NCBI RefSeq assembly: GCF_003364115.1
Contig: NZ_NXLL01000002.1
Location: 1-64,000, forward strand
Length of the DNA stretch: 64,000 nucleotides
From: Helicobacter sp. MIT 00-7814
GTDB lineage: Bacteria; Campylobacterota; Campylobacteria; Campylobacterales; Helicobacteraceae
Direction: 5' to 3'
Notes under the pieces: generated by a model
What the model was told of the DNA's origin: nothing
Seen by the model: the letters and a program-made list of their open reading frames with translations, nothing else
The model's database searches: none
In this document: piece by piece, positions 6,688-16,394 of the stretch
Position numbering within the stretch: position 1 is the first letter of the stretch
How the letters are laid out: every line of letters starts with the position of its first letter
Made by a program: the position numbers and the translations under genes

Positions 6688-8154
6688 TTGGAATTAACAC
6701 AAGAACAAAGAGAAATAGTAGAGAGTAAAAGTAGAATTGTCCTTGTGAATGCTTATGCTGGAACAGGCAAAACTTCAACACTTGTTGAATACTGCAAGGC
6801 TAGAAAAGACAAGAAAATGCTTTACCTAGCATACAACTCCTCTATGGCTAAAGAAGCTAGGAAAAAATTCTCTGGACTTAAAAATGTTTTTTGCACCACT
6901 ATCCATTCCTTGGCTTATTCTAAGTTGGGCGATGAAATTAAAGCTTATAAAAAACGAATAGGCAAAGCTAGTCTAACCGCTGTAGATACTCATAAATACT
7001 TCCTAAACACAAAATACCCATACTTCTTTGGGAATCTATTATTAAAGCTGTTAAAAAAGTTTATTAACTCGGAATATACCATAGAAGAGGTGCTAAAGCA
7101 GTGCAATGATGAAGAAAGAAAAATTGCAGATTATTTACCTAAATTATGGGCAGATATTCTCACGAATGAGGATATGCCATTTGAGCATGATTTTTATCTT
7201 AAACTTTATCAATTGTCTCGCCCAGATTTATCTGAGTTTGAATATATCCTTGTTGATGAAGCTCAAGATCTAAATCCAGTTATGTATGATATTGTTTATA
7301 AACAAACTGCTATCAGGGTATTTATTGGGGATACCTATCAAAAAATATATGGCTTCAGAAATTGTATCAACGCCCTTGAGCTGCTAAAAGATAACCCAGC
7401 CTCAGAAATATTTTTCCTAACGCAAACCTTTAGATGCCCCTCCTATATAGTTAAAGATGCAAACCCTTATTTATTTTTACTTAAAGCGCAAAAACCTTTA
7501 GTTGGGAAAGAGATCTTATTTGATAAGAATGTGTTGCAAAAGGCTCACAAAGAATGTATAATATGCAGAACAAACGCGAGAGTGTTTGATTATGTTGTTT
7601 CCAATTCACACATTAAATTCCATTTTGTTGGTGGCACAGAAGGCTACAACTTTAACGATATTTTAGATATTGCGCTGTTACATTCCAAAAATTTAGAGTA
7701 TAGACGGTTCATAAAGAACAAGTTTTATGCCAATTTTATGGATCACAAAGAACTCGCGCTGCATATCAAAGAATCTAATGATGTCGAAGCAAAAACTCGA
7801 TTGATGATCTTTTATAAATATTGCAAGGTATGTAACCTTTTTAAAACCATCAAGGGAATAAAACAATATTCTGTTTCCGAAGCTGATTTTATTATTACTT
7901 CTGCCCATAAAAGCAAAGGGCTTGAGTGGGATTATGTAAGAATAGAAGATGATTTTTACAGCATTAAAGAGCGTTATAAAGAAGCAATGGAAAAGCCAAA
8001 TTTTCCACTCCCTATCAAGGTTCCTAAAGAGGAGTTAAATTTGTTGTATGTCGCAATTACTAGAGCCAAAAAATATGTGGATATTCCAGAGCAATATTTG
8101 GTGGGCAATGAAATGTCAGAAATATCTAAAGCTATTATACTTGTAGAGGAATAA
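6688..8154 (+). CDS. UvrD/Rep-family superfamily 1 DNA helicase
   Basis: 489 residues from a TTG start at 6688 that has AGAGGAG 7 nt upstream and places the typical LTQEQREIV Q-motif at the very N-terminus. The frame is open back to a GTG at 6577 without a ribosome site. Motifs in order: Walker A NAYAGTGKTS (about residues 20-30), motif Ic TTIHSLAY, Walker B VDEAQDLNP, motif III GDTYQKIYGFR, motif IV TQTFRCP, motif V TSAHKSKGLEWD, and motif VI YVAITRAKK. It is shorter than UvrD and lacks the large 1B/2B insertions, like F-box-helicase-type enzymes. It likely unwinds element DNA during transfer. Three bases separate it from traB. Confidence 0.85.
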   Translation: MELTQEQREIVESKSRIVLVNAYAGTGKTSTLVEYCKARKDKKMLYLAYNSSMAKEARKKFSGLKNVFCTTIHSLAYSKLGDEIKAYKKRIGKASLTAVDTHKYFLNTKYPYFFGNLLLKLLKKFINSEYTIEEVLKQCNDEERKIADYLPKLWADILTNEDMPFEHDFYLKLYQLSRPDLSEFEYILVDEAQDLNPVMYDIVYKQTAIRVFIGDTYQKIYGFRNCINALELLKDNPASEIFFLTQTFRCPSYIVKDANPYLFLLKAQKPLVGKEILFDKNVLQKAHKECIICRTNARVFDYVVSNSHIKFHFVGGTEGYNFNDILDIALLHSKNLEYRRFIKNKFYANFMDHKELALHIKESNDVEAKTRLMIFYKYCKVCNLFKTIKGIKQYSVSEADFIITSAHKSKGLEWDYVRIEDDFYSIKERYKEAMEKPNFPLPIKVPKEELNLLYVAITRAKKYVDIPEQYLVGNEMSEISKAIILVEE

Positions 8155-8156
8155 AA

Positions 8157-9767
8157 ATGGACAAAAAGAAAAAGCAAAACATTTTTTCAGCAATCATGGA
8201 CGGGTTAAAAACCAAAACAGGTTCTGCCTTAGATGATATGGATTCTAGAGATAAGATTAGGCAAAGCTTTAAGGAATCTAGAAACAAAAAAATCATTATC
8301 TTCGTTGTTGCAGCTATTGTAATCTTTATAATCCTAGTGTTAATTAGTGCATTTAATAGCTACAAAGACAGCCAAAGAGAATATGCTGCTAAAGAAGAGA
8401 GAAAAAGCGTTGATATACAAACTGATAACTTTGCGATTTGGCAAGCAGGAGCTGAACAGCGAATGAATGACATAGAAACGCAATCTAAGCAGAATTTCAC
8501 AAAACAAGGATTAGCTATAGATGATATTAAAAGCAGCCTTCAAGATTTATCTGATGTTTTAATTGAGGGATTTAGGGAAAACAAAAGTGCCATTGCAAAC
8601 CTTAATAAAAGCATTGAAAACATAGAAAAATCTACAAATGAAAAGATAAATACGATAGACAAAGAAGTTAAGGGACAGAAAAATATTATAGATGCTATCA
8701 AAGAGGAAATCATCAAGTATGCTGAACAGGGTAGTGATGAGCTTAAAAACCAAATAAAAGAGCTAGAAAATAAACTTGCAGCAACTCCTAATGTGCCTCC
8801 AACAAACACTCAACCCCAACAGGGAGAAAACACAAATACAGCTCAAAATGAAAATAAAGTAGGATTCCCAACTTCAGATGAAAACAATGAACCTGTTACG
8901 CTTGGTGTGTCATCAGATGGAGATGCAATACAACTGCAAGCTAGCGGGCGTGTTACTCGCAAAATAAAGCTTACCGTCGACAACAAGGAACCTGATACAA
9001 GCGGTGATGATAGACCAATTGATGAAAAAGAGGTTACCTTTAATATCTTGCTTGGCATAAGCAAGGGAATCATTCTTAATGGTGCTGATGCTAGTATTCT
9101 TGGTTTTGGGAGACAAGAGGAAGCTCCAGTTGCTATATCTTTACTTAGCAAAGTAAGCATAGCTAATGGCGAGTATAGTAACCTCAAAGATTGTTTGCTT
9201 TTAGGTAGTGCAATTGGCAGCATGACAACAGAAAGAGCGCAAATTAGGCTTGAGAAAATTAGCTGTATATTCACAAACCTAGAGGGTGATAAATTCCTTG
9301 CAGAAGGACAAGTTAAGGGTTGGGTAACTGATGAAAATGGACAGCTTGGGGTTTCTGGCGGGCTAATTACGCAAGAAGGGCGCATTATTAGATCTGCCCT
9401 TCCTTTAGCAGCAATACAAACAGCACTTGATTATGTAACCAGAAGTGCAACAAATGTGGTTATTCCAACTGGATCAGCTACTGGATATTCAAACTTCAAT
9501 GCTGCATTTGGGACAGGTAGCTCAAATGCAGCAAACAGCACGCTTGGAAAGATAACTCAAATCTATGAAAGAATGATACAAGCACAAGTACCTGTCATCA
9601 ACTTTAAAGCTGGCAGAGAGGTGGCTGTGCTGTTTCAGGGTGGAGAGAAAATTACCCTTATCCCATACAAGGACCAAGGACTTGGAAATGAATTCAATAG
9701 CGATGACATAGGACTTGGGGACGAAAAATACACTTATCAGGAGGATAAAAATGCGTTTATGGAATAA
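8157..9767 (+). CDS. traB: F-type T4SS core protein TraB (VirB10 family)
   Basis: 536 residues. A cytoplasmic basic N-terminus is followed by one membrane anchor (about 45-66), then a long coiled coil (95-205, many Lys/Glu/Asn), a Pro/Thr/Asn-rich spacer (206-225) and the C-terminal VirB10/TraB beta-barrel domain (270-520). The family blocks are visible: VTFNILLGISKGIILNG, APVAISLLSKV, DCLLLGSAIGSMTTERAQIRLEKISC, AEGQVKGWVTDENG and REVAVLFQGGE. TraB bridges inner and outer membranes in the transfer channel with TraV and TraK. traV starts inside its 3' end (17-bp overlap). Confidence 0.9.
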   Translation: MDKKKKQNIFSAIMDGLKTKTGSALDDMDSRDKIRQSFKESRNKKIIIFVVAAIVIFIILVLISAFNSYKDSQREYAAKEERKSVDIQTDNFAIWQAGAEQRMNDIETQSKQNFTKQGLAIDDIKSSLQDLSDVLIEGFRENKSAIANLNKSIENIEKSTNEKINTIDKEVKGQKNIIDAIKEEIIKYAEQGSDELKNQIKELENKLAATPNVPPTNTQPQQGENTNTAQNENKVGFPTSDENNEPVTLGVSSDGDAIQLQASGRVTRKIKLTVDNKEPDTSGDDRPIDEKEVTFNILLGISKGIILNGADASILGFGRQEEAPVAISLLSKVSIANGEYSNLKDCLLLGSAIGSMTTERAQIRLEKISCIFTNLEGDKFLAEGQVKGWVTDENGQLGVSGGLITQEGRIIRSALPLAAIQTALDYVTRSATNVVIPTGSATGYSNFNAAFGTGSSNAANSTLGKITQIYERMIQAQVPVINFKAGREVAVLFQGGEKITLIPYKDQGLGNEFNSDDIGLGDEKYTYQEDKNAFME

Positions 9768-9960
9768 AGCTGTTTTAGCAACTATTTTGTTGGCTATTGC
9801 ATTAAGTGGGTGTTCAATAGGTAGAAGCAAAAGTTTCTGCGAATCAGAAGGCTGTAACTATAAGGAAGCTGGTGTTTGTGGGAGCGCGTATGACATATTT
9901 GCTGATCGCTCAGGAAGTATAGATAGAGCTTATAAAGGTATTGCATGCAAAAACAAATAA
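9751..9960 (+). CDS. TraV-like lipoprotein, N-terminal half
   Basis: 69 residues from the ATG at 9751, with CAGGAGG before it. The lipobox is LALSGC, so it is an outer-membrane lipoprotein. The mature part has FCESEGCNYKEAGVCGSAYDIF, which matches the first conserved block of TraV (Cys ... G-V-x-C-x-S-A-x-D-x-Y). The C-terminal block of TraV is missing here and appears in the next ORF, which starts 15 bp before this one ends. TraV docks the VirB10-like ring to the outer membrane. Confidence 0.7.
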   Translation: MRLWNKAVLATILLAIALSGCSIGRSKSFCESEGCNYKEAGVCGSAYDIFADRSGSIDRAYKGIACKNK

Positions 9961-10436
9961 TTTTAGCTGTTCTCTTGTTGTTAGGTTTAAGTGCCTGCTC
10001 ATCAAAGAAAGAAGTTATTATTGTTAATCAACAAGACTATGTCTCTCGCTACAAGCCTATAATCGGCAGCAGAAACAATGATGCTAGAACTGTGATTGAT
10101 TTTGGTGTTGTCGCTAAACTTTGGGTTGCACCATACAAAGACCAGCATGGTGTTTTAGTGGCTGGACATGATATTTATGTTTGGCTTGAAAGACCAGATT
10201 TTATACCAGGATCTGCTGTCCCGAGTGTTCCTGCTAGCGGTAAGAGTATCCCTACACAAACAAGCTCTTTGCCATTTAGCCTTTCGCCAAATGAAATTGA
10301 TAGAAGTGATCTTAGCAACGATGCCAATATTCAACAATATGTCAATGATACACGCTCTGTACCTACAGAAAAGATTATGGACAGGATAGAAGCAAAAAAC
10401 AAAGCTGATGAAGAGAAAGCTAAAAAGAAAAAGTAA
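9945..10436 (+). CDS. TraV-like lipoprotein, C-terminal half
   Basis: 163 residues with its own signal peptide and lipobox (LLGLSAC, Cys at about 18). Residues about 48-80 contain RTVIDFGVVAKLWVAPYKD and a following GHDIYVWLERPDF. That is the second conserved block of TraV proteins (R-x-W-I-A-P-x-E-D-x-x-G ... G-Y-x-Y-x-x-x-x-P-R). A lysine-rich tail ends the protein. TraV thus seems to be split into two lipoproteins encoded by overlapping genes. A sequencing error is unlikely, because the second ORF has its own complete signal sequence. Confidence 0.65.
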   Translation: MQKQIILAVLLLLGLSACSSKKEVIIVNQQDYVSRYKPIIGSRNNDARTVIDFGVVAKLWVAPYKDQHGVLVAGHDIYVWLERPDFIPGSAVPSVPASGKSIPTQTSSLPFSLSPNEIDRSDLSNDANIQQYVNDTRSVPTEKIMDRIEAKNKADEEKAKKKK

Positions 10437-10446
10437 GGAGTAATAT

Positions 10447-11022
10447 ATGAAAAAAGCCATTATCACTAGTTTAATGCTATCGCTACTCGCAGGAAGTTTG
10501 CAGGCTTCTCCACAAAACATCGCCAATATGTCAGACATAAAGGAGGTAATTCAAATTCTGCTAACCCATAAAAAGCAAGCCGAGGACAAGCTTCTTATCA
10601 TAGAGCAACGCATAAAATCAATCTCAGACATGAACAAAGACAACTATGACTTAAATGAAGCTCAAAGTGCTGCTCAGGCATTGCTTAAAGAGGACATGAA
10701 TAAATTAGGCGATGAATTATCCAAAATACAGGCTGCAATACTAGAGCTTGATCCAGAAAATAAAACGCTTAATACCAATAAAAGTGATGATGTTTTATTA
10801 AAAACCTACACAACGCAAAAAGAATTTACTGATTTTAAAAACCTTATGCTTGGTGATGTTGCAAAACTCAGAAAAGAGCAAGCTAAGACTAAGGAGGAGA
10901 TACTTAATCAAAACAATAAGGCATCTTCAGCTGCATTGGAGCTTCTGGAGAGAAGGCTCTATGAGCTAGAAAAGAAGTTTGAAAATTGCGGATGCTCGAT
11001 TCCAGAATCTGAGATGAAGTAG
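10447..11022 (+). CDS. Exported coiled-coil protein of the tra operon
   Basis: 191 residues with a signal peptide (MKKAIITSLMLSLLAGSLQA) and a mature protein that is almost wholly helical. Heptad-rich segments lie around 35-75 and 120-185, and the C-terminus carries a Cys-Gly-Cys. Ribosome site AAGGAG. It sits between TraV and TraC, where F-like operons carry variable genes (traP, traR, dsbC). I do not recognise the family; a periplasmic structural role is inferred from position and signal. Confidence 0.6.
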   Translation: MKKAIITSLMLSLLAGSLQASPQNIANMSDIKEVIQILLTHKKQAEDKLLIIEQRIKSISDMNKDNYDLNEAQSAAQALLKEDMNKLGDELSKIQAAILELDPENKTLNTNKSDDVLLKTYTTQKEFTDFKNLMLGDVAKLRKEQAKTKEEILNQNNKASSAALELLERRLYELEKKFENCGCSIPESEMK

Positions 11023-11031
11023 GGAAAATAA

Positions 11032-14000
11032 ATGGTTATTTTAAGTATTATCGCAGTTATTGTCTTATTCTTTTTCTACATTAGAAAACCAAAAAGACTG
11101 CAAAAAGTTATGCCCATACTCAGAAGGATATGGGAATGGCTCGTGCCTTTTGAATGGGAACAAAAACAACTAGGACTTACAAAAAGCGTTATTAAAGCCC
11201 TTAATGACACAAGTAGTATCTCAAGAATGCTTTTGTTACATTCTTACGAACACAAAGCAGAAGGTTATGGAATATACAATCTCTCCACAGGGCGAAGGGC
11301 TATTGGATTTAAAATAACACCACCACCTTTTGTTACGGAAAATGTGATTAATCTTGTTAAATCAACACTTAAAACAATCACAGTAAAAGATACTGCTGTT
11401 CAAATTATGACTTACGCCTCTAATGATATTTCTGAATATCTTGATGGCATTGAAACATCATGTCAATGTGATACAAATGTCTCTAGTATCTCTAGCCTTA
11501 AAACAATGAGAGATGATCGTATTCAGAAGCTCAAAAAATGGGCTAATGACACAATGCTTAGTAATGGTGCTGATTTTAGGGCAAGAAATCTTATTTCTAT
11601 GGTTATTTTTATATTTCCAAAAGACACCTCTATTCCTACCATTAAAACTGCCTACAAGCAAATTGAAGGGATATTAACAGATTTAAATCCAGAAGCATTA
11701 AGCCCCAAGCTTGTGGCTTCAATTTATGGTGAAATTTTAAAAGAGGATTCTTCGCTATCAGATTACGATATTCATCAAAGAATGAATACGCAGCTGGCAA
11801 AAGGTGCGCATATAAGAATTAATGCAAATAATAGCCTTATAGAAATAGGCAAAAAAACCTACGCTAAGGTTTTGACAACAAATAAATATCCTGTGCATAC
11901 TTTCCCTATTAATGTGCAAGATGCCTTTTTTCCAATAGATGGTGAATATCAAAACCCTTTGCCTTGTAGATTTTTAACTTCACTTACAATACACATGGAG
12001 AATCCAGAAAAATTGAAAGAAAGGATACTAAAGCGCGCTCGCGCAAATGTAAAAAATGAAGCTAAAATGCCAGCAGGCACAGCAACAATGTTCCCAAAAA
12101 CACAAAAAACTATCGATGAATCAAAAGAAATAATTCAATATATCGAAGAGGATAACGAATCCATTTATGAGGGCATGTACTCTCTTACTATTTTTGAAAA
12201 TAGCGAGGAAAAGTTAGATCAAGCCATTGGTAGGATTAAAACTAAATTTAGTGGTATAGATTTTGGAGGCTGGGATATAGGTGAAGAGGATTTTGGAATT
12301 ATTGCTCTTCAAATATTGCTATGGAGTTTGCCTTTCCAGTTTGATAATGAAACCAAACGCTGGCTTAATAGATACAACCTCATGTTTTCTAGCAATATAT
12401 CAGCAATCGTTCCGCTAATTGGTAGCTTTAAGGGAATTGGTTCGCCTATACTAAGATTTTTCTCTAGGAGTGGGCAGGTTGTAGGATTAGATTTGTGGCG
12501 TAGCGATTCAAACTACAATGCTTGTATTATCGGACCATCTGGAACAGGTAAATCATTCCTTTCAAACTCTATTCAAGCTTCAAATGCACAAGCTGGCGTA
12601 AGAAGCATTATCTTTGATATAGGGCGCAGTTATTTGCCTCTTTGCAATGAGATAGGCGGGGAATTTACACATTTTGCTGATACAAACCCAGATGGAACGC
12701 CAAACAAAAAATGTCTTAATTTCTTTACAAATATCGTTACAACAAAAACTCCAGCCGATAGCTTTCAAGGAGAAAGCATTACGGTAGGATATGAAACATT
12801 CCCGCTAATGGAACTAACAAAAGATGGTATGGTTGAGAGTATCCACGAGGATTCTTTTTCTTCTATTCTTATCATTGTTGGCGCAATGTGTGGCGTGGAT
12901 TTAAGCATTAAAAACAATATGGACAACACAGAGCGAACAGCACAGATAGCTTCTCTTTTGGAGTCGGCAATCAGGGTAGCCTTTTTTAGGAGAAAAAGAG
13001 AAGCTGGAATGCGTGATGTAGGCGAAGCTCTAAAAAATTTTATGCGTGAAGCAGAAGTGCGAAGGCATAATGATATTGTTCTTCTTTTACAAGACATGGT
13101 GATTGCCCTAGAGCCTTATATTGCCGAGGGTGGTAAATTCTATTCGTACTACAATGGTGCATACAATATCAATGTGAAAAATGATTTCTTTGTTGTTGAG
13201 CTTGAGGAACTAACCCAAAAAGGCGTTTTGTATTATATTGTGTTTATGTCCATGCTTGAACGAGCGGCTCAAGAGATGTATTTTACAGAAGGCAAAAGAA
13301 AAAGCGTTGTTATAGATGAAGCTGCGCCAATTTTGGGTAGCACTATGTTTGCTAAATATCTTGATGACTTTGCAAGAAGGATTAGAAAATATAATGGCTC
13401 TCTTACAATTATCACTCAAAACCCAGAGGACTTTTTAGCAAATTCCAATTCAAAGGCTATATGGAGCAATACCACACATAAATTTATCCTTGAGCTTAAT
13501 ACTGCAAAAGTTGAGAAAAACTTTGCAAAAGATGGGCTTTTTTATGGTTATAGTGAATTTACAAAAAGGCAAATGGCTTCGGTTAAAAATCGCGCACCGC
13601 AATATTCTGAACTTCTCTACATTTATGCAGATAAACTCTCTGAAGTTTTACTCTTAAAGGCAACACCACAAGAAGCTGCAATGTTTACAACAAACCCTGA
13701 AGAGAAAAATATGAAAAGGGCATTCCAAAAAGAGTATGGCTTAACACCACAAGAATCCACAAGAATGCTCGGATATACAAAAGAAGGGCTTGAAATCAAG
13801 GAAATATTGCAACGCCTAAAAGAAGGCGATAGAAGCTATACGACCAAATATTGGGTGGAAAAAATCAGGACAGCTATAAACAAAGATCTCATTATCCCGC
13901 AATCACAGCTTGTCCTTGATGAAAACAAAGATCCAGTGTTTTATGAGACATATTTATGTATTCAAGACGAAGCAACAAAAGAACTCTATACACTTAAAGA

Positions 14001-14583
14001 TTTCGGAGAAGTAGCAAGAGAACAAGATCTTATGCCTTTGCTAAATAAAAAATTTATAGAAAAAGCTGTTGAATTTTATCGACCCAGAGAAACTATGTTT
14101 TCCTTCAATATTTCTATGGAAGACATATCCTTGCAGTATTGCGATATGTTGAAAGACATTGCTGACAACTTTGCTCCGTATATCTTTTTAGAGATTCCAG
14201 CAGGCGTGCTTAGTGAAAAAGGTACGAGGAAAAAAACAATGGAATTTTGTAAAAAAGCAAAAGAGTATGGTTTTATGATAACTATAGATCATCTAACTTT
14301 GGAAAATTTTTCTCTTGGTTTTATCAAAGAAATTTCTCCAGAACTTATAAAGATTGATGGCGAGCTTATTCTTGCTATCCAAAACAATGAGGAAAAGATT
14401 AAAGAATTAGAAGTATTCCCTATTATAGCCAAAGCCCTTGGATTTAAGGTTGCAGCAGTGCATGTAGAAAATGAGGAGCTTTTTGAAGTAGCACAACGAT
14501 TGGGATTTGAATTTTACCAAGGACACTACATCAATGTTCCGACAACGATGATTGATAACCTTATTTTGGAGGAGGCAGAATAA
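11032..14583 (+). CDS. traC: TraC/VirB4-family ATPase fused to a degenerate EAL domain
   Basis: 1183 residues. An N-terminal hydrophobic anchor (1-17) is followed by the TraC N-domain and the VirB4 ATPase: Walker A GPSGTGKS near 501-508, Walker B SVVIDEAAP near 757, and ITQNPEDFL. About 230 residues follow that ordinary TraC (800-875 aa) lacks. They read as an EAL domain: FYETYL (E of EAL) near 973, NIS near 1023, FLEIP near 1053, TIDHLTLEN in place of DDFGTG near 1084, KIDGEL near 1106, HVENEE in place of EGVETEE near 1143, and YQGHY near 1162. Several metal ligands are lost, so it probably binds rather than cleaves cyclic di-GMP, or is purely structural. TraC powers pilus assembly. Confidence 0.9.
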   Translation: MVILSIIAVIVLFFFYIRKPKRLQKVMPILRRIWEWLVPFEWEQKQLGLTKSVIKALNDTSSISRMLLLHSYEHKAEGYGIYNLSTGRRAIGFKITPPPFVTENVINLVKSTLKTITVKDTAVQIMTYASNDISEYLDGIETSCQCDTNVSSISSLKTMRDDRIQKLKKWANDTMLSNGADFRARNLISMVIFIFPKDTSIPTIKTAYKQIEGILTDLNPEALSPKLVASIYGEILKEDSSLSDYDIHQRMNTQLAKGAHIRINANNSLIEIGKKTYAKVLTTNKYPVHTFPINVQDAFFPIDGEYQNPLPCRFLTSLTIHMENPEKLKERILKRARANVKNEAKMPAGTATMFPKTQKTIDESKEIIQYIEEDNESIYEGMYSLTIFENSEEKLDQAIGRIKTKFSGIDFGGWDIGEEDFGIIALQILLWSLPFQFDNETKRWLNRYNLMFSSNISAIVPLIGSFKGIGSPILRFFSRSGQVVGLDLWRSDSNYNACIIGPSGTGKSFLSNSIQASNAQAGVRSIIFDIGRSYLPLCNEIGGEFTHFADTNPDGTPNKKCLNFFTNIVTTKTPADSFQGESITVGYETFPLMELTKDGMVESIHEDSFSSILIIVGAMCGVDLSIKNNMDNTERTAQIASLLESAIRVAFFRRKREAGMRDVGEALKNFMREAEVRRHNDIVLLLQDMVIALEPYIAEGGKFYSYYNGAYNINVKNDFFVVELEELTQKGVLYYIVFMSMLERAAQEMYFTEGKRKSVVIDEAAPILGSTMFAKYLDDFARRIRKYNGSLTIITQNPEDFLANSNSKAIWSNTTHKFILELNTAKVEKNFAKDGLFYGYSEFTKRQMASVKNRAPQYSELLYIYADKLSEVLLLKATPQEAAMFTTNPEEKNMKRAFQKEYGLTPQESTRMLGYTKEGLEIKEILQRLKEGDRSYTTKYWVEKIRTAINKDLIIPQSQLVLDENKDPVFYETYLCIQDEATKELYTLKDFGEVAREQDLMPLLNKKFIEKAVEFYRPRETMFSFNISMEDISLQYCDMLKDIADNFAPYIFLEIPAGVLSEKGTRKKTMEFCKKAKEYGFMITIDHLTLENFSLGFIKEISPELIKIDGELILAIQNNEEKIKELEVFPIIAKALGFKVAAVHVENEELFEVAQRLGFEFYQGHYINVPTTMIDNLILEEAE

Positions 14584-16385
14584 TGTTTTTTTCATCTCTG
14601 GAAGATAAGATAATCAATAATGACAAAGAACTGAAACGCGCAAGAAAAGAGTTTAAGGAAATGAAACACAAAGGAAGTGTGTTTAAATTTCAAATTAAAA
14701 AAATGTCCTCAAAGCTCAATGCTCTCGAGCGCAAGCAGTATGATGTCGAAACAAAATACATACTAAAAAATATAAAACGCGGTGTCTATTTGGGTGTTGG
14801 AGTCAATTTGGAAACTTTTGATAAAAAAGCTATAATTCTGCCGTGGGAAGATTGGATTAACCACTCCATTATTTATGGCACTACCCGTATGGGTAAAACC
14901 AAAATGATGTTGAACATTATCCGACAAAACCTTCTGCATGGGGACAATGTAATTATCAATGACCCAAAGGGAGGCATAGACCACGAAATACTCAACCAGC
15001 TTGTGTTATTCCTAAGGGAATCTGATAGATTAGATGAGCTGATTTACATTAACCCTGTGTATCCGAATGCAACAGAATACTTCAACCCAATTTATGGATT
15101 GGGCGATGATGATATTGCCTCCTTGCTTTCGACTATCCTTTACCCAAATGCACAAGGAGATGCAGCCTTTTATTCTGGTTATGCCTTTGCTATTTTAAAA
15201 ACGCTTCTTTACTCATTGCGTTTTTTAGAAACAGCTATGGATCCAACAGGAGCTAGCGTTGCTGCCTTAGAGAAAAAAGAGCAAGAGAAGTATTTGCGCA
15301 TTAAGAAACTCCGTGGCAAAGAACTTTTGAATTTTGACATAGAAAACAACTTGGCTAACCCTGATGTTGCTGAAAGAATATTTTCGGATATGACATACAC
15401 AGAGTTAGATAACAAAAATGCTTTCAACAGGACATTCGTAACATTTAAAGACATTTTGCATTATTTGTCTTGGGGGAGAATGGAAGATTTGCAAAGCACA
15501 ATAACTTCTGTTGTTGTTGATGAGCCAAGACTTATTGTTATGAAAGATGAAGTCTTATCCTTGTTTGAAAAGCTAATGGAGATACCAAAAGAACACCACG
15601 CTAAAGTTGCGCTTTCTTTAACGAACTTTATTTCTGATGTTGCAAATGGATTATTGGGAGCTATGTTTTGCACTGTGAGAATAAATCCTTTATTGGCGAG
15701 GCTTTCTGACCCAAAAAGAGGATTTGCGATGCTTATACACCCATCTCCATTGAAATTTAAAAAAGTTGCTGAAACCGTGAATAAAATCTTTATGAAAATG
15801 ATTGAATCTGCGTATGGTGTTGTCTCAGTTACTGGGCGAAAACTTAATCATCGCAGACTTTATGCTCATTTAGATGAAGGAGAGAGTTCTTTATATCCAG
15901 GAATAGAATCTGTGCTTAACAAATTGGCTGGACTTGGCTTTACTCTTAATATATACACCCAGTCTATTGCGGACTTGGAATCTAAATTGGGTAAAACTAT
16001 TGCCAAGGTATCCCAAGATTCACTTAACACTTATTTTGTGTTTAAAATGAATGATACAGATTCTATAGATACGATTAAAGATATGTTTGGTGAGACTTCT
16101 GTTACAAGTACAAATATTGTGCATGGCAACGGAGAAGCAAGGATTAACTTTTCAGCAAACATTCAGTCCCTTGTAACAACAAAGTCTCTTTCAAACTTAA
16201 GACCAGCGGAGTGTTTTTTGAAAAACTTAGATAGGAGATACCAAATTTCTTGTGCTTTTGTCCCAGATGTAGATCAAACTCAGGGGGTTATTGTTATGGA
16301 CGAGATCGAAGTTGAACGCACATTTAGTCGTTTAGTGGCATTAGATACCAAATTTGGTTTGCATGCCAACACACAGCCAGCATAA
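14583..16385 (+). CDS. traD: Type IV coupling protein TraD/VirD4
   Basis: 600 residues, overlapping the traC stop by one base (TAATG). Walker A is YGTTRMGKTK at about 98-107, followed by VIINDPKGGIDHE, a typical coupling-protein block. The Walker B-like acidic motif is in AHLDEGES near 428, followed by NIYTQSIADLE. The protein pumps DNA and relaxase into the channel. Unlike F TraD it has no N-terminal membrane anchor, so it may reach the membrane through partners. The C-terminus is short and has no obvious relaxosome-binding tail. Confidence 0.85.
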   Translation: MFFSSLEDKIINNDKELKRARKEFKEMKHKGSVFKFQIKKMSSKLNALERKQYDVETKYILKNIKRGVYLGVGVNLETFDKKAIILPWEDWINHSIIYGTTRMGKTKMMLNIIRQNLLHGDNVIINDPKGGIDHEILNQLVLFLRESDRLDELIYINPVYPNATEYFNPIYGLGDDDIASLLSTILYPNAQGDAAFYSGYAFAILKTLLYSLRFLETAMDPTGASVAALEKKEQEKYLRIKKLRGKELLNFDIENNLANPDVAERIFSDMTYTELDNKNAFNRTFVTFKDILHYLSWGRMEDLQSTITSVVVDEPRLIVMKDEVLSLFEKLMEIPKEHHAKVALSLTNFISDVANGLLGAMFCTVRINPLLARLSDPKRGFAMLIHPSPLKFKKVAETVNKIFMKMIESAYGVVSVTGRKLNHRRLYAHLDEGESSLYPGIESVLNKLAGLGFTLNIYTQSIADLESKLGKTIAKVSQDSLNTYFVFKMNDTDSIDTIKDMFGETSVTSTNIVHGNGEARINFSANIQSLVTTKSLSNLRPAECFLKNLDRRYQISCAFVPDVDQTQGVIVMDEIEVERTFSRLVALDTKFGLHANTQPA

Positions 16386-16394
16386 GGAGAATAC

